Positions 16,569 to 25,009 of a DNA stretch of 64,000 nucleotides are shown piece after piece. Source of the stretch: Labilibacter sediminis (lineage in GTDB: Bacteria > Bacteroidota > Bacteroidia > Bacteroidales > Marinilabiliaceae); contig NZ_VCHY01000018.1 of assembly GCF_005877885.1 (NCBI RefSeq), forward strand, positions 62,001 to 126,000. The letters run 5' to 3'. The translations under genes and the position numbers were made by a program. The notes under the pieces are model-generated. The model was not told the origin of the DNA. It made no database searches and was given only the letters and a program-made list of their open reading frames with translations. Position 1 is the stretch's first letter, and each line of letters opens with the position of its first letter.

Positions 16569-17570
16569 GTGATGAATTACACAAATGATGATATAACTGT
16601 AAAGGAAAAGCTTAAACTGGTAAATTACCTGCCCGAAATTGGCATCAAGCGCATTCAAAAAGAAATTATAACCGGACTGCAATCAACGCCAAAATATATT
16701 TCGCCTAAGTTTTTTTACGATGAAGCAGGTTCTAAACTATTTAAAGAAATCACACAGCTAAAAGAGTACTATCCTACCAGAACGGAAAAAACAATCATTA
16801 CCAATATCTATCCCAAACTGAACCTTAATGTTTCAAAATTAAACATTGTTGAACTAGGCAGTGGCGATCATTCAAAAATCAGTTTATTTTTAAAGCAAAT
16901 TCCTGAAAATACACATGAACACATAACCTATTACCCCATAGATATTAGCCAGTCATCCATTAAGGATGCATCATTTCAACTTCATAAAGAATTTCCTCTA
17001 ATCCATATTTCAGGTATTGTAGCAGACTTTATACACCAATTAAAGTCACTTTCTTTTGAAGGCCCGTGTTTGTTTTGTTTTTTTGGTAGTACTATTGGAA
17101 ACTTATCTCCATACGAAGTAAAAGAATTTATGGATGATTTAAGTTCCATCATGAAGCCAGATGATCATCTGTTAATGGGTATGGATTTAGAAAAGGATAT
17201 TCAAACTCTTGAAAAAGCCTATAACGATACACAAAACACCACCTCATCTTTTAACAAGAATATATTAAACGTTGTAAACTCATTAACCGGAAGCACTTTT
17301 AATACAAATCACTTTAACCATCATGCTTTTTATAACAGCTATCATCGTAGAATAGAAATGCATTTGATTGCGAAAAAATACATGCTAATTAATATTCCTT
17401 CCACTGAACCTATTTCTATTGCTATGGGCGAAAGCATATTAACAGAATACTCGCATAAATTTCATCCTGATTCCATTGAGCAGATCGGAAAGGCAGCACA
17501 ACTAAAACTAAATAAAATCCATACAGACGATAAGGAATGGTTTAGTCTTGTGCATTTTACCAAAAAATAA
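16569..17570 (+). CDS. eanA: L-histidine N-alpha-methyltransferase (EgtD/EanA)
   Basis: A 333-aa cytosolic SAM-dependent enzyme that trimethylates histidine to hercynine. Family marks visible are FFYDEAGSKLFKEIT with EYYPTRTE near the N terminus, the SAM motif VELGSGD, YPIDIS for the adenosine site, FFGSTIGNLSP, and the C-terminal MGESILTEYSHKF with the Glu and Ser that hold the histidine imidazole and amino groups in EgtD. Length is normal for EgtD (~320 aa). It starts 14 bp after eanB, and no oxygen-dependent EgtB-type sulfoxide synthase gene is in the window, so the pair fits the anaerobic two-enzyme ergothioneine route. Confidence 0.9.
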   Translation: MMNYTNDDITVKEKLKLVNYLPEIGIKRIQKEIITGLQSTPKYISPKFFYDEAGSKLFKEITQLKEYYPTRTEKTIITNIYPKLNLNVSKLNIVELGSGDHSKISLFLKQIPENTHEHITYYPIDISQSSIKDASFQLHKEFPLIHISGIVADFIHQLKSLSFEGPCLFCFFGSTIGNLSPYEVKEFMDDLSSIMKPDDHLLMGMDLEKDIQTLEKAYNDTQNTTSSFNKNILNVVNSLTGSTFNTNHFNHHAFYNSYHRRIEMHLIAKKYMLINIPSTEPISIAMGESILTEYSHKFHPDSIEQIGKAAQLKLNKIHTDDKEWFSLVHFTKK

Positions 17571-17573
17571 GTT

Positions 17574-17610
17574 AGCACGAAGAACCTTAAACATCAATCT
17601 TCGTGCTTTT
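17574..17610 (+). terminator. Rho-independent terminator after eanBA
   Basis: AGCACGAAGA pairs with TCTTCGTGCT, followed by a short T run. It lies between the convergent eanA and malic enzyme genes. Confidence 0.8.
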
Positions 17611-17619
17611 ACCTTTCAT

Positions 17620-19905
17620 CTACTTATTCAGTTCTCTTATTTGCGCATCGATAGTGGCTATAGTTATCATGTTAAGAACCTCACGAACAGAACTCCCCAG
17701 TTGCAATATATGAACAGGTTTCTTCATTCCTAAAACAATAGGCCCAATGGCCTCTGCGCTTTTCATAACCTGTAAAAGTTTATAGGCTATATTGGCCGAT
17801 GTTAAAGTAGGAAACACCAATACATTAGGTTCATTATCGATTAAATCTGAAAATGGATAATTTTCTTTTAGCTCGTTCTGGTTAAAAGCGAAATTAGCCT
17901 GCACCTCTCCGTCTGAAATAATTTCAGGATGTTTTTCTTTCATCATAGCTGCCGCATTGCGCACCATTTTAGGTTCTGCATCGTCGGAAGATCCAAAATT
18001 TGAATAAGCCAGAAAAGCTACTTTAGGCTCAATATTCATCATTTTTTGAACTGTTGTGGCCGCCTGGTATGCAATATCAACCAACTCCTCTGAGCTAGGA
18101 TTAGGAATCATGGTAGTATCCGTAAAGAATAAAGGTCCACGCTTTGTAAGCATTAAATACATACTCGACACTTTACGACCGGGTTTATCCGTACCTATAA
18201 TTTGTAAGGCAGGTTTAATAGTATTTACATACTTACGACTAATACCCGAGATAATAGCGTCAGCTTCACCCATCTCTACCATCATACATCCAAAATAGTT
18301 TCTTTTACCCATTGCATTGTGGGCTTCATATAAGTTATAACCGCGCCGCTGTCGCTTTTCAAAAAACACCTTGGCATAACGATCAACCATACTCTTTGAT
18401 TCCTTACTTGATGGATTGATGATCATCGTATCGCCCAAATCGAGTTTATGCTTTTGTATTAGCGAATTTATATTATCCTCATCTCCCAACAAAATAGGAA
18501 TGGCAATTCCTTCATCCATGGCTATCTGTGCTGCTTTAAGCACTCTGTAATCTTCAGCCTCGGCAAATACGATTCGTTTTGGACTATGACGGGCTTTATT
18601 GGACAATCGCCTGATAATTTGATCATCTTTACCCAAACGTTTAACCAGCTCCGTTTTATATTCTTCCCAATCGTGTATTGGCTTTTTTGCCACCCCGCTA
18701 TCCATGGCTGCCTTAGCCACTGCCGGTGCAACTACTGTAAGTAAACGAGGGTCTAATGGTTTAGGGATAATATAATCCCTGCCAAAGGAAATGGTTTCTT
18801 TGTTATAAGCTTTTATTACAACATCAGGTACGGGCTGTTGAGCCAGTTCGGCAATAGCCTGTACTGCTGCCAGCTTCATGGCTTCATTAATTTCCGTAGC
18901 CCTAACATCCAATGCTCCTCTAAAAATAAAGGGAAACCCAAGTACATTATTTACCTGGTTGGGATGATCTGATCTTCCGGTTGCCATGAGAACATCCTTA
19001 CGGGTACGCATGGCCAAATCATAAGCAATTTCAGGATCAGGATTTGCCAAGGCAAAAACAACAGGATCCGGAGCCATAGTTTTTAACATTTCGGGTGTTA
19101 ATACATTACCCTGAGACAAACCCAAAAAAACATCAGCTCCAACTATGGCATCTTCTAAATGGTATAAATCTTTATCTGTAGCAAACAAACGTTTACTGGA
19201 TACAAGATTTTCACGATCGGAACGAATAACACCCTTAGAATCACATACCACGATATTCTTTTTATCCACCCCAAGCTCTATAAAAATTTTCATACAGGAA
19301 ATAGCAGAAGCTCCTGCTCCGGAAACCACCACCTTTACTTTTGACACATCCTTTTGAAGCACCTTAAGTGCATTAATTAAACCGGCTCCTGATATAATAG
19401 CAGTACCATGCTGATCATCGTGCATAATAGGAATATTCAGTTCCTCTTTTAACCTGCTCTCTATTTCAAAACAATCCGGGGCTTTAATATCTTCAAGATT
19501 TATCCCTCCAAATGTGGGTTCCAGGGCCTTCACCACTGTAATAAACTCTTCTATACTGGTGGTATTTAATTCAAGATCGAATACATCAATACCTGCAAAA
19601 ATTTTAAATAACAAACCCTTCCCTTCCATCACGGGCTTTGAAGCTTCAGGACCGATATTACCTAAACCCAGAACTGCAGTTCCATTTGAAATTACTGCTA
19701 CCAAATTACCTTTAGCCGTATACTTATACACATCCTCAACATTATCGGCTATTTCCCGGCAAGGCTCTGCTACTCCCGGAGAATACGCCAAAGCTAAATC
19801 GCGCTGTGTTTTAGTAGCCTTTGTTGGAATTACTTCTATCTTTCCCGGGCTTCCTTTAGTATGATAATCCAATGCATCCTGAACTCTGATTTTAGATTTT
19901 GCCAT
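17620..19905 (-). CDS. maeB: NADP-dependent malic enzyme with phosphotransacetylase-like domain (MaeB)
   Basis: A 761-aa cytosolic enzyme. The malic enzyme part (about 1-415) has YSPGVAEPC, NGTAVLGLGNIGPEASKPVMEG, the catalytic/metal region LEDIKAPDCFEIE and the nucleotide-binding VSGAGASAISC. A phosphotransacetylase-like domain follows (about 430-761), typical of the MaeB class, where it senses acetyl-CoA and usually lacks transferase activity. It converts malate to pyruvate and CO2, linking the C4 branch of fermentation to pyruvate. It is monocistronic, convergent with eanBA, and has no paired regulator. Confidence 0.93.
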   Translation of the reverse strand: MAKSKIRVQDALDYHTKGSPGKIEVIPTKATKTQRDLALAYSPGVAEPCREIADNVEDVYKYTAKGNLVAVISNGTAVLGLGNIGPEASKPVMEGKGLLFKIFAGIDVFDLELNTTSIEEFITVVKALEPTFGGINLEDIKAPDCFEIESRLKEELNIPIMHDDQHGTAIISGAGLINALKVLQKDVSKVKVVVSGAGASAISCMKIFIELGVDKKNIVVCDSKGVIRSDRENLVSSKRLFATDKDLYHLEDAIVGADVFLGLSQGNVLTPEMLKTMAPDPVVFALANPDPEIAYDLAMRTRKDVLMATGRSDHPNQVNNVLGFPFIFRGALDVRATEINEAMKLAAVQAIAELAQQPVPDVVIKAYNKETISFGRDYIIPKPLDPRLLTVVAPAVAKAAMDSGVAKKPIHDWEEYKTELVKRLGKDDQIIRRLSNKARHSPKRIVFAEAEDYRVLKAAQIAMDEGIAIPILLGDEDNINSLIQKHKLDLGDTMIINPSSKESKSMVDRYAKVFFEKRQRRGYNLYEAHNAMGKRNYFGCMMVEMGEADAIISGISRKYVNTIKPALQIIGTDKPGRKVSSMYLMLTKRGPLFFTDTTMIPNPSSEELVDIAYQAATTVQKMMNIEPKVAFLAYSNFGSSDDAEPKMVRNAAAMMKEKHPEIISDGEVQANFAFNQNELKENYPFSDLIDNEPNVLVFPTLTSANIAYKLLQVMKSAEAIGPIVLGMKKPVHILQLGSSVREVLNMITIATIDAQIRELNK

Positions 19906-20291
19906 AATAGATTGGTTTTTAGGGTAGAACTTGAAATGCTTTTCTTAAATGTACGGAATAAATTTTTGTTCTTAAATGATACTTTCCTTTCAATTCACTT
20001 ATTGCTTAATTTAATCCGTTTATATCATCCACATAAACAAGCTACCCGGGTAATAGTTTAAACATCAAAAACCTAAATCGCCTCATAACAAAATAATAAA
20101 ATCAACTCCAACCATAATTAACAAAGAATTCCAATATCTATTTTTAACAATTCTATCAACATTCGCAAACTTTTGTTAAAGCCTGTTAACAAAGCTATTA
20201 CATACCAATCGTGGCACAATATTTATAAATCTAATTACTCGAATAGAGAATGATATAAAATATCAAAAACATAATTTAAAAATACTGTAAA
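19906..20291. other. Intergenic region between divergent maeB and a secreted protein gene
   Basis: 386 bp of AT-rich sequence that must hold both promoters. I found no perfect TAnnTTTG box on either strand and no riboswitch-like fold. A weak dyad TTTGTTAA..TTAACAAA lies at about 20172-20193. Confidence 0.4.
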
Positions 20292-20894
20292 ATGAAAAAG
20301 TTAATGTTAGGAGTAGTTGCACTCCTTATTGCCTTAAGCGCACAAGCAAACGGAAAAATTGAAGTATCATACAACAAACAAATTGATAAACAAGTTATCT
20401 CGGTTATCAATACTGATATGCAATACGAAGAGATGGTGATAACCAATATGAATTCAGGTAAAATTGTATTAACCAGAAAAATTGCTGAACTACCCAGTTT
20501 TCATGAGGCAGTCAAACACTCCTCCTTTGGTACTGAATCGTACGTGATTGAAATAAAAGGAAAAAACGACGTGGTTTCGAAAAAGGTTACGATTGCCAAT
20601 GGCAACATTATTCACCATGAAACTAATGTGAATACAGATCATTCCAACGACATGAAATTCTTTGTACTGGATGAAGGTAACACTCTACTGATCAGCTTTA
20701 TTAATAAAAATTCAGAAACGCTTAATATGGAAATTGTTGACGTTGATGCTGAAAAGAGAGTTAAAAAGAGCTATATCGGAAGTAAAGCCGCTTACTCAGG
20801 TAAATTTAATATTGCCAAATTAAAAAGTGGCACCAACTACAGAGCTGCCCTATATGCAGGCAATACTGCTTATTACTATGAGTTTACCAAATAA
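20292..20894 (+). CDS. Secreted protein of unknown function
   Basis: A 200-aa protein with a clean signal peptide (MKKLMLGVVALLIALSAQANG) and no lipobox, so a periplasmic or secreted product. The mature part looks beta-rich, with alternating hydrophobic and polar stretches (KIEVSYNKQIDKQVISVIN, TLLISFINKNSETLNMEIVD) that suggest two Ig-like or similar sandwich units. No catalytic motif is recognisable. It is followed directly by a strong bidirectional terminator. Confidence 0.7.
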   Translation: MKKLMLGVVALLIALSAQANGKIEVSYNKQIDKQVISVINTDMQYEEMVITNMNSGKIVLTRKIAELPSFHEAVKHSSFGTESYVIEIKGKNDVVSKKVTIANGNIIHHETNVNTDHSNDMKFFVLDEGNTLLISFINKNSETLNMEIVDVDAEKRVKKSYIGSKAAYSGKFNIAKLKSGTNYRAALYAGNTAYYYEFTK

Positions 20895-20912
20895 AAGTTC
20901 AAATAATATTAT

Positions 20913-20950
20913 ACAAAAAAAGACTACCCGATATGAGTAGTCTTTTTTTT
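20913..20950. terminator. Bidirectional terminator between the secreted protein gene and hydG
   Basis: AAAAAAAGACTAC pairs with GTAGTCTTTTTTT around a 9-nt loop. T tracts on both strands serve both converging genes. Confidence 0.9.
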
Positions 20951-20951
20951 G

Positions 20952-22385
20952 CTAGAAATATAAATCTCTTTTTCCTTCTTTGATCTTTTCTAATCGTTCC
21001 ACTAATTTATTCTTAAAACGAAGATCCTCATAGTTCTTTAATTCATCTTCAATGAGCTTATAACCTTTTTCTTTTGTGGCTAAAGGCGCGTAATCCTCAA
21101 GGTACTCGGCCAAAGTTAGTATGGCATTAGGTTGGCAGAAGCGTTTAATAAAACCCGGTACCGAAAACTCCATAAAGTGTTCTCCAGTTCTATCTAAGCG
21201 ATAACACGCTGTACAAAATGATGGTATAAATCCATTACCCACCAGCTCTTCCATCACCTCATTTAAAGAGCGATCATCTTTAATTTCAAATTGCTCCTGA
21301 TCAATATCCTGCTCTTCCTCATCCTGAGTGTAGCCTTTCATTTCAATATTGGTACCTCCGTCTATTTGAGAAACACCATACTGAAGCACCTCATCGCGAA
21401 TTTCGGCAGGTTCACGTGCTGTTAGTATTAAACCGGTATACGGAACAGCCAAACGAAGAATAGCCACCAATTTGGTGAAATCCTCATCCGACACCATCCA
21501 CTTTTTATCTACCTCAATACCTGATGCCTCCTGAATACGAGGGAATGAAATGGTATGAGGTCCGATATTAAATACTGATTCAAAGTGATTCACATGGCGA
21601 AGTAATCCCATTACCTCAAAACGCCAATCGTAAAGTCCCAGAAGCGCCCCAATTCCTAAATCATCTATACCACCTTCCATGGCTCTGTCTAGTCCGGTTA
21701 TACGCCAATCGTAGTCTCTTTTTAAACCACTTTTATGTACTTTCAGGTATGTTTCGCGATGATAAGTCTCCTGAAAAATCTGGTAAGTCCCTATTCCGGC
21801 TTCTTTTACTGTTTTAAAACCTTCAACATCTAAAGGAGCAGCATTGATATTTACCCGGCGTATTTCACCATTCTTATGCTTAACCCCGTAAACTGTTTTT
21901 ACAGACTCGGCTATAAACTTAGCATTATAACGAGGATGCTCACCATAAACCAAAATTAAACGTTTATGACCTGCATCTTCTAGAGCTTTAACCTCATCCT
22001 TTAAATCTTCCGTTGTTAGCGTTGTTCTTTTCTGTGCTTTATTTTCATTTCTAAAACCACAATAAGTACAATTGTTTATGCACAAATTGCCAATATATAA
22101 AGGCGCAAAAAGCACTATTCTACGTCCGTAAACACGTTCTTTTAGTTTTCGGGCAGCATCTTTAATCTCCTGAACAAGCTCTGGTTCGTTGGCATTAATC
22201 AATATGGCCGTTTCTTGTAATGAAAGTCTGTTTTTATCCAAAGACTTTTTTATCACCTCACGAACTTGTTCTTTGGTCGGATTTTCTGCTTGCTTTAACA
22301 TTTCATTGATTTCGTCGGTATCAATGAAATTTTCCATAGAGCGATCTTCTAACTTATATTTTTGTGGATGATAAATTATTGCCAT
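20952..22385 (-). CDS. hydG: [FeFe]-hydrogenase H-cluster maturase HydG
   Basis: A 477-aa radical SAM tyrosine lyase. It has the SAM cluster motif CINNCTYC (Cys102, Cys106, Cys109) and the HydG-specific C-terminal CX2CX22C (Cys391, Cys394, Cys417) that binds the auxiliary dangler cluster and separates it from ThiH, which lacks it. HydG cleaves tyrosine to make CO and CN ligands for the H-cluster. The AAGGA sequence 9 bp upstream supports the chosen start. HydE, HydF and the hydrogenase are not in the window, so the gene is unlinked here. It implies H2 metabolism in this organism. Confidence 0.93.
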   Translation of the reverse strand: MAIIYHPQKYKLEDRSMENFIDTDEINEMLKQAENPTKEQVREVIKKSLDKNRLSLQETAILINANEPELVQEIKDAARKLKERVYGRRIVLFAPLYIGNLCINNCTYCGFRNENKAQKRTTLTTEDLKDEVKALEDAGHKRLILVYGEHPRYNAKFIAESVKTVYGVKHKNGEIRRVNINAAPLDVEGFKTVKEAGIGTYQIFQETYHRETYLKVHKSGLKRDYDWRITGLDRAMEGGIDDLGIGALLGLYDWRFEVMGLLRHVNHFESVFNIGPHTISFPRIQEASGIEVDKKWMVSDEDFTKLVAILRLAVPYTGLILTAREPAEIRDEVLQYGVSQIDGGTNIEMKGYTQDEEEQDIDQEQFEIKDDRSLNEVMEELVGNGFIPSFCTACYRLDRTGEHFMEFSVPGFIKRFCQPNAILTLAEYLEDYAPLATKEKGYKLIEDELKNYEDLRFKNKLVERLEKIKEGKRDLYF

Positions 22386-22552
22386 TCGTTTTTCCTTCTT
22401 TAAAAGTGCAAAATTAATGGCTTTTATGGATAAATAGGTATTTGTATACCAAATTTATTTAATATCAGGTAAAAAGAGTTCTCAAACTTCTCCAAAACAC
22501 GAGAACACACGCAAGGTACACAAGATTTAAAAAACATTATAAATCAATAGGT

Positions 22553-22590
22553 ATAAAAAAACCGTCAAACAAAATTGCCTGACGGTTACT
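22553..22590 (-). terminator. Terminator of the BlaI/BlaR-like operon
   Basis: AACCGTCA and TGACGGTT form an 8-bp stem; on the minus strand the stem is followed by a run of T, right after the M56 peptidase gene. Confidence 0.85.
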
Positions 22591-22603
22591 AAGAAATTTT
22601 GTT

Positions 22604-24103
22604 TTACTTATATCCAACCACATGTACACCTTCCATCTCTTTACTTTGGGATTTTGATGTTTCAGCATCCGATTTCAAAGAGATTTGCACAACTCCATTT
22701 TTACCTCTGTCACCATACTGCTTGATGGCAGCCTCCTTTTTAAAAACACTAACCGAATGAATCAAATCAGGAGATATCTTACTCATTTTCTCTTTAGAAA
22801 TTTCCTTGCCATCAACAAAAATCAATGCATCTTTTAAATTGGACGGATTAAATGTTTCTTTGACATTCTTCCCTTCCAAAGTAAAATTAATAGGAATAGT
22901 ATATTCCACATCCACATACTCTCCTTTATGCATACCTGGTGTCCATTTAGGCATAGATGAAATAACACGAATAGCTTCTGCATCTAAGGTTTCATGCACG
23001 CCTCTCACCACCTTGACATTGGTAACCTTACCTAAATCGTTAACTACAAATTTCACATAAACTCTTCCCTGAACACCCAGTTTCTGAGCTTCAACGGGAT
23101 ATTTTACATTCTGTGCAATAAATTTTCTGAGCTCCTTTTCACCGCCCGGATATTGTGGCATCACTTCAACAACCTTATACGCAGCCTCTTCTATTTCTGC
23201 TCCTTTTAGATTTTGATCCGTTATTTCATTCGGATCTTCATTATCGCAAGCAAAAAAGAGTCCTACACCTACAATTAACGCAAGTGCTGTAATTATTTTA
23301 AAGACTGAATTATTTTTCAACTTATTATTTGTCATCATTTTAAATCTTTTTTTCGTTATGGACTGATTAAAGTTATTGACCGGCAGCAGACGGGCACCTG
23401 TAGCCTGAAACAACAATAACTCTTTATACTCACCAACAGAAGTTCCATCACTAAGTACTTTTCTATCGGCCTGAAACTCGTGTAATTCTTTTAGCAAATG
23501 CCTAATAAGCCATGCAAAAGGATTAAACCATTGAACAATTAGCAACAACTCTATTATTAAAACATCAACAGAGTGTTTAAAACGAATATGCGCCTTTTCA
23601 TGAACCAGTATTTTATTCAAATCGTTATTTGAATAGAGCGAACGGTTAATAAAAATGATATGAAAGAATGAAAATGGATTAAAACGACCGGGCAAGTCTG
23701 CAATTTTAAATCCACTATGTGATTGCCAAACAGCTTTACGTGATAATCCGCCCAATCGGATTATACCGGTCACTAATCTGGTAAATAATACTATTGTACC
23801 AAGTAAGTACAGCCATCTAAATAAACTGTTATCCATTATTATGGGAACAACTACCTGATGAACCTCGCCTGCATAAACATTTACCGAATCCAGTAAAACT
23901 GAAAAACCGGTATTGTCGGCTGAAACACTTTGTTCCAAAGAGATATGAATAAGAGGTATTACCGTGGCTAACAAAAGCGAAACCAACAGGTAAAACCGAT
24001 TAAACTTAAAAAAAGGTTCCAGGTGCAACACAACCTTATAAAATAAGGTTAGTACACCTAAAATTAAAGACGACTCTATAAGATAACTTACTATATTTTC
24101 CAT
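22604..24103 (-). CDS. M56 (BlaR1/MecR1-type) membrane peptidase fused to TonB C-terminal domain
   Basis: A 499-aa inner-membrane protein. The N-terminal part has several helices and the zinc-protease motif HEKAH (168-172) with a downstream ELHEFQAD; a further membrane helix is at about 268-286. The periplasmic tail holds a TonB C-terminal domain (about 315-405, with YPVEAQKLGVQGRVYVKF) and then a segment (about 410-480) ending KNGVVQISLK that resembles a TonB-receptor plug fragment. In BlaR1/MecR1 the peptidase turns a signal into loss of the BlaI/MecI repressor, whose gene lies 46 bp upstream. No penicillin-binding sensor domain is present, so the signal is unlikely to be beta-lactam. Confidence 0.88.
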   Translation of the reverse strand: MENIVSYLIESSLILGVLTLFYKVVLHLEPFFKFNRFYLLVSLLLATVIPLIHISLEQSVSADNTGFSVLLDSVNVYAGEVHQVVVPIIMDNSLFRWLYLLGTIVLFTRLVTGIIRLGGLSRKAVWQSHSGFKIADLPGRFNPFSFFHIIFINRSLYSNNDLNKILVHEKAHIRFKHSVDVLIIELLLIVQWFNPFAWLIRHLLKELHEFQADRKVLSDGTSVGEYKELLLFQATGARLLPVNNFNQSITKKRFKMMTNNKLKNNSVFKIITALALIVGVGLFFACDNEDPNEITDQNLKGAEIEEAAYKVVEVMPQYPGGEKELRKFIAQNVKYPVEAQKLGVQGRVYVKFVVNDLGKVTNVKVVRGVHETLDAEAIRVISSMPKWTPGMHKGEYVDVEYTIPINFTLEGKNVKETFNPSNLKDALIFVDGKEISKEKMSKISPDLIHSVSVFKKEAAIKQYGDRGKNGVVQISLKSDAETSKSQSKEMEGVHVVGYK

Positions 24104-24149
24104 GTTGATGAAATTAAGGTTTGCTCACAGCTAATGAATACATCCAATT

Positions 24150-24542
24150 TTAATTATCCGAACCAGCATTATCGGTTTGCTTATTCAATTCACTTTTAAC
24201 ATCATTCATTAATTCTTCAAAATCACTCATATCCATTTTGTCTTCTTTGGCAAAAAAGGATACCAACTCTTTTAATGAACCTTGAAAATAATTGCTCATA
24301 AATCGTTTCATGAACGCCTTTTTATAAATCTCTTTTGATACAATAGGAAAATACACATACCCCTTGCCCACCTTTTTGTGATCAACAAACCCTTTGGTTT
24401 CGAGAATACGAATAATGGTAGATATGGTATTATATGCCGGTTTGGGTTCCGGCAGTTTTTCAATAATGCTTTTAACATTGGTTTCGCCCAAATTCCAAAG
24501 TTGATGCATTACTTGTTCTTCTGCTTTTGTTAATTCTTTCAT
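24150..24542 (-). CDS. BlaI/MecI-family transcriptional repressor
   Basis: A 130-aa protein with a winged helix-turn-helix in the first ~75 residues (LTKAEEQVMHQLWNLGETNVKSI, then PAYNTISTIIRILETKGFVDHKK) and a helical dimerisation tail, as usual for BlaI/MecI/CopY repressors. The first gene of an operon with the M56 peptidase 46 bp downstream. Palindromes of the form AACTAA-N4-TTAGTT around its promoter are the likely binding sites, so it probably represses itself; the same sites occur at the promoter of the TPR gene at 30050. Confidence 0.92.
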   Translation of the reverse strand: MKELTKAEEQVMHQLWNLGETNVKSIIEKLPEPKPAYNTISTIIRILETKGFVDHKKVGKGYVYFPIVSKEIYKKAFMKRFMSNYFQGSLKELVSFFAKEDKMDMSDFEELMNDVKSELNKQTDNAGSDN

Positions 24543-24694
24543 GTGTCTACAATTTGACTTTATTTACCACATAGAACTCGCCGAAAAAACAACCATCCCC
24601 GTTTATGAGAACTTTAATTCAAGACTCGTTTCATGTCGCAATAATTAATTGATGTGAAATCAACAGCTAACTGATTTCCTCAATAATTCGTTTC

Positions 24695-24764
24695 AACTAA
24701 ATTATTAGTTCAAATATATAACTAATTATTTAGTTGAACAAGCTATTGAACTATTTTTTTAGTT
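24695..24764 (-). promoter_or_regulatory. Autoregulated blaI-type promoter with three operator palindromes
   Basis: On the minus strand the box TATATTTG (24711-24718) fits the Bacteroidetes -7 consensus TAnnTTTG, with a CTTG 20 bp further upstream as a -33 element. Operator 1, AACTAA-ATTA-TTAGTT (24695-24710), directly abuts the -7 box on the start-site side. Operator 2, AACTAA-TTAT-TTAGTT (24720-24735), lies between -33 and -7. A third, one-mismatch site is at 24749-24764. Binding there would block RNA polymerase. The binding protein is inferred to be the BlaI-like repressor. Confidence 0.75.
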
Positions 24765-24938
24765 TAACCCGAATTATGCATTAGATCTTCGTTATGAACA
24801 TTGAAAATACAATAAAACAAACACTTGCTGAAACGAAGCATGGCATCGCTACGGTGAGTTGAAGCAAGTGAGTAAAACGATTTGTTTTAAAGTAGCTTCA
24901 ATGTGTAATAGATTAGCTAATGCATATTTCGGGTTAAA
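24763..24938. mobile_element. MITE-like long imperfect hairpin with 22-bp terminal inverted repeats
   Basis: The ends read TTTAACCCGAATTATGCATT-AG and, inverted, TTTAACCCGAAATATGCATT-AG (one mismatch). Inside, further paired blocks occur in mirrored order: ACATTGAA with TTCAATGT, AAAACAAA with TTTGTTTT, and CACTTGCT with AGCAAGTG, so the whole 176 bp folds back on itself. There is no ORF. It sits in the 467-bp gap upstream of the BlaI operon, touching the third operator. Structure fits a non-autonomous element; no target-site duplication is obvious. Confidence 0.65.
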
Positions 24939-24956
24939 GACATAAGGGTACAAAAA

Positions 24957-24986
24957 AAGCCTTCTTTGATCCCGCAAAGAAGGCTT
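24957..24986 (-). terminator. Terminator after the GH13 gene
   Basis: AAGCCTTCTTTG pairs with CAAAGAAGGCTT over a 6-nt loop; the A run before it becomes a U tract in the minus-strand transcript. Confidence 0.88.
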
Positions 24987-25009
24987 AAATAGATTAATTC
25001 TAAAACCTA

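Noticed and set aside
22604-24542. Beta-lactam resistance system
   Set aside because: The repressor and M56 protease resemble BlaI/BlaR1, but there is no penicillin-binding sensor domain and no beta-lactamase or PBP2a gene nearby.
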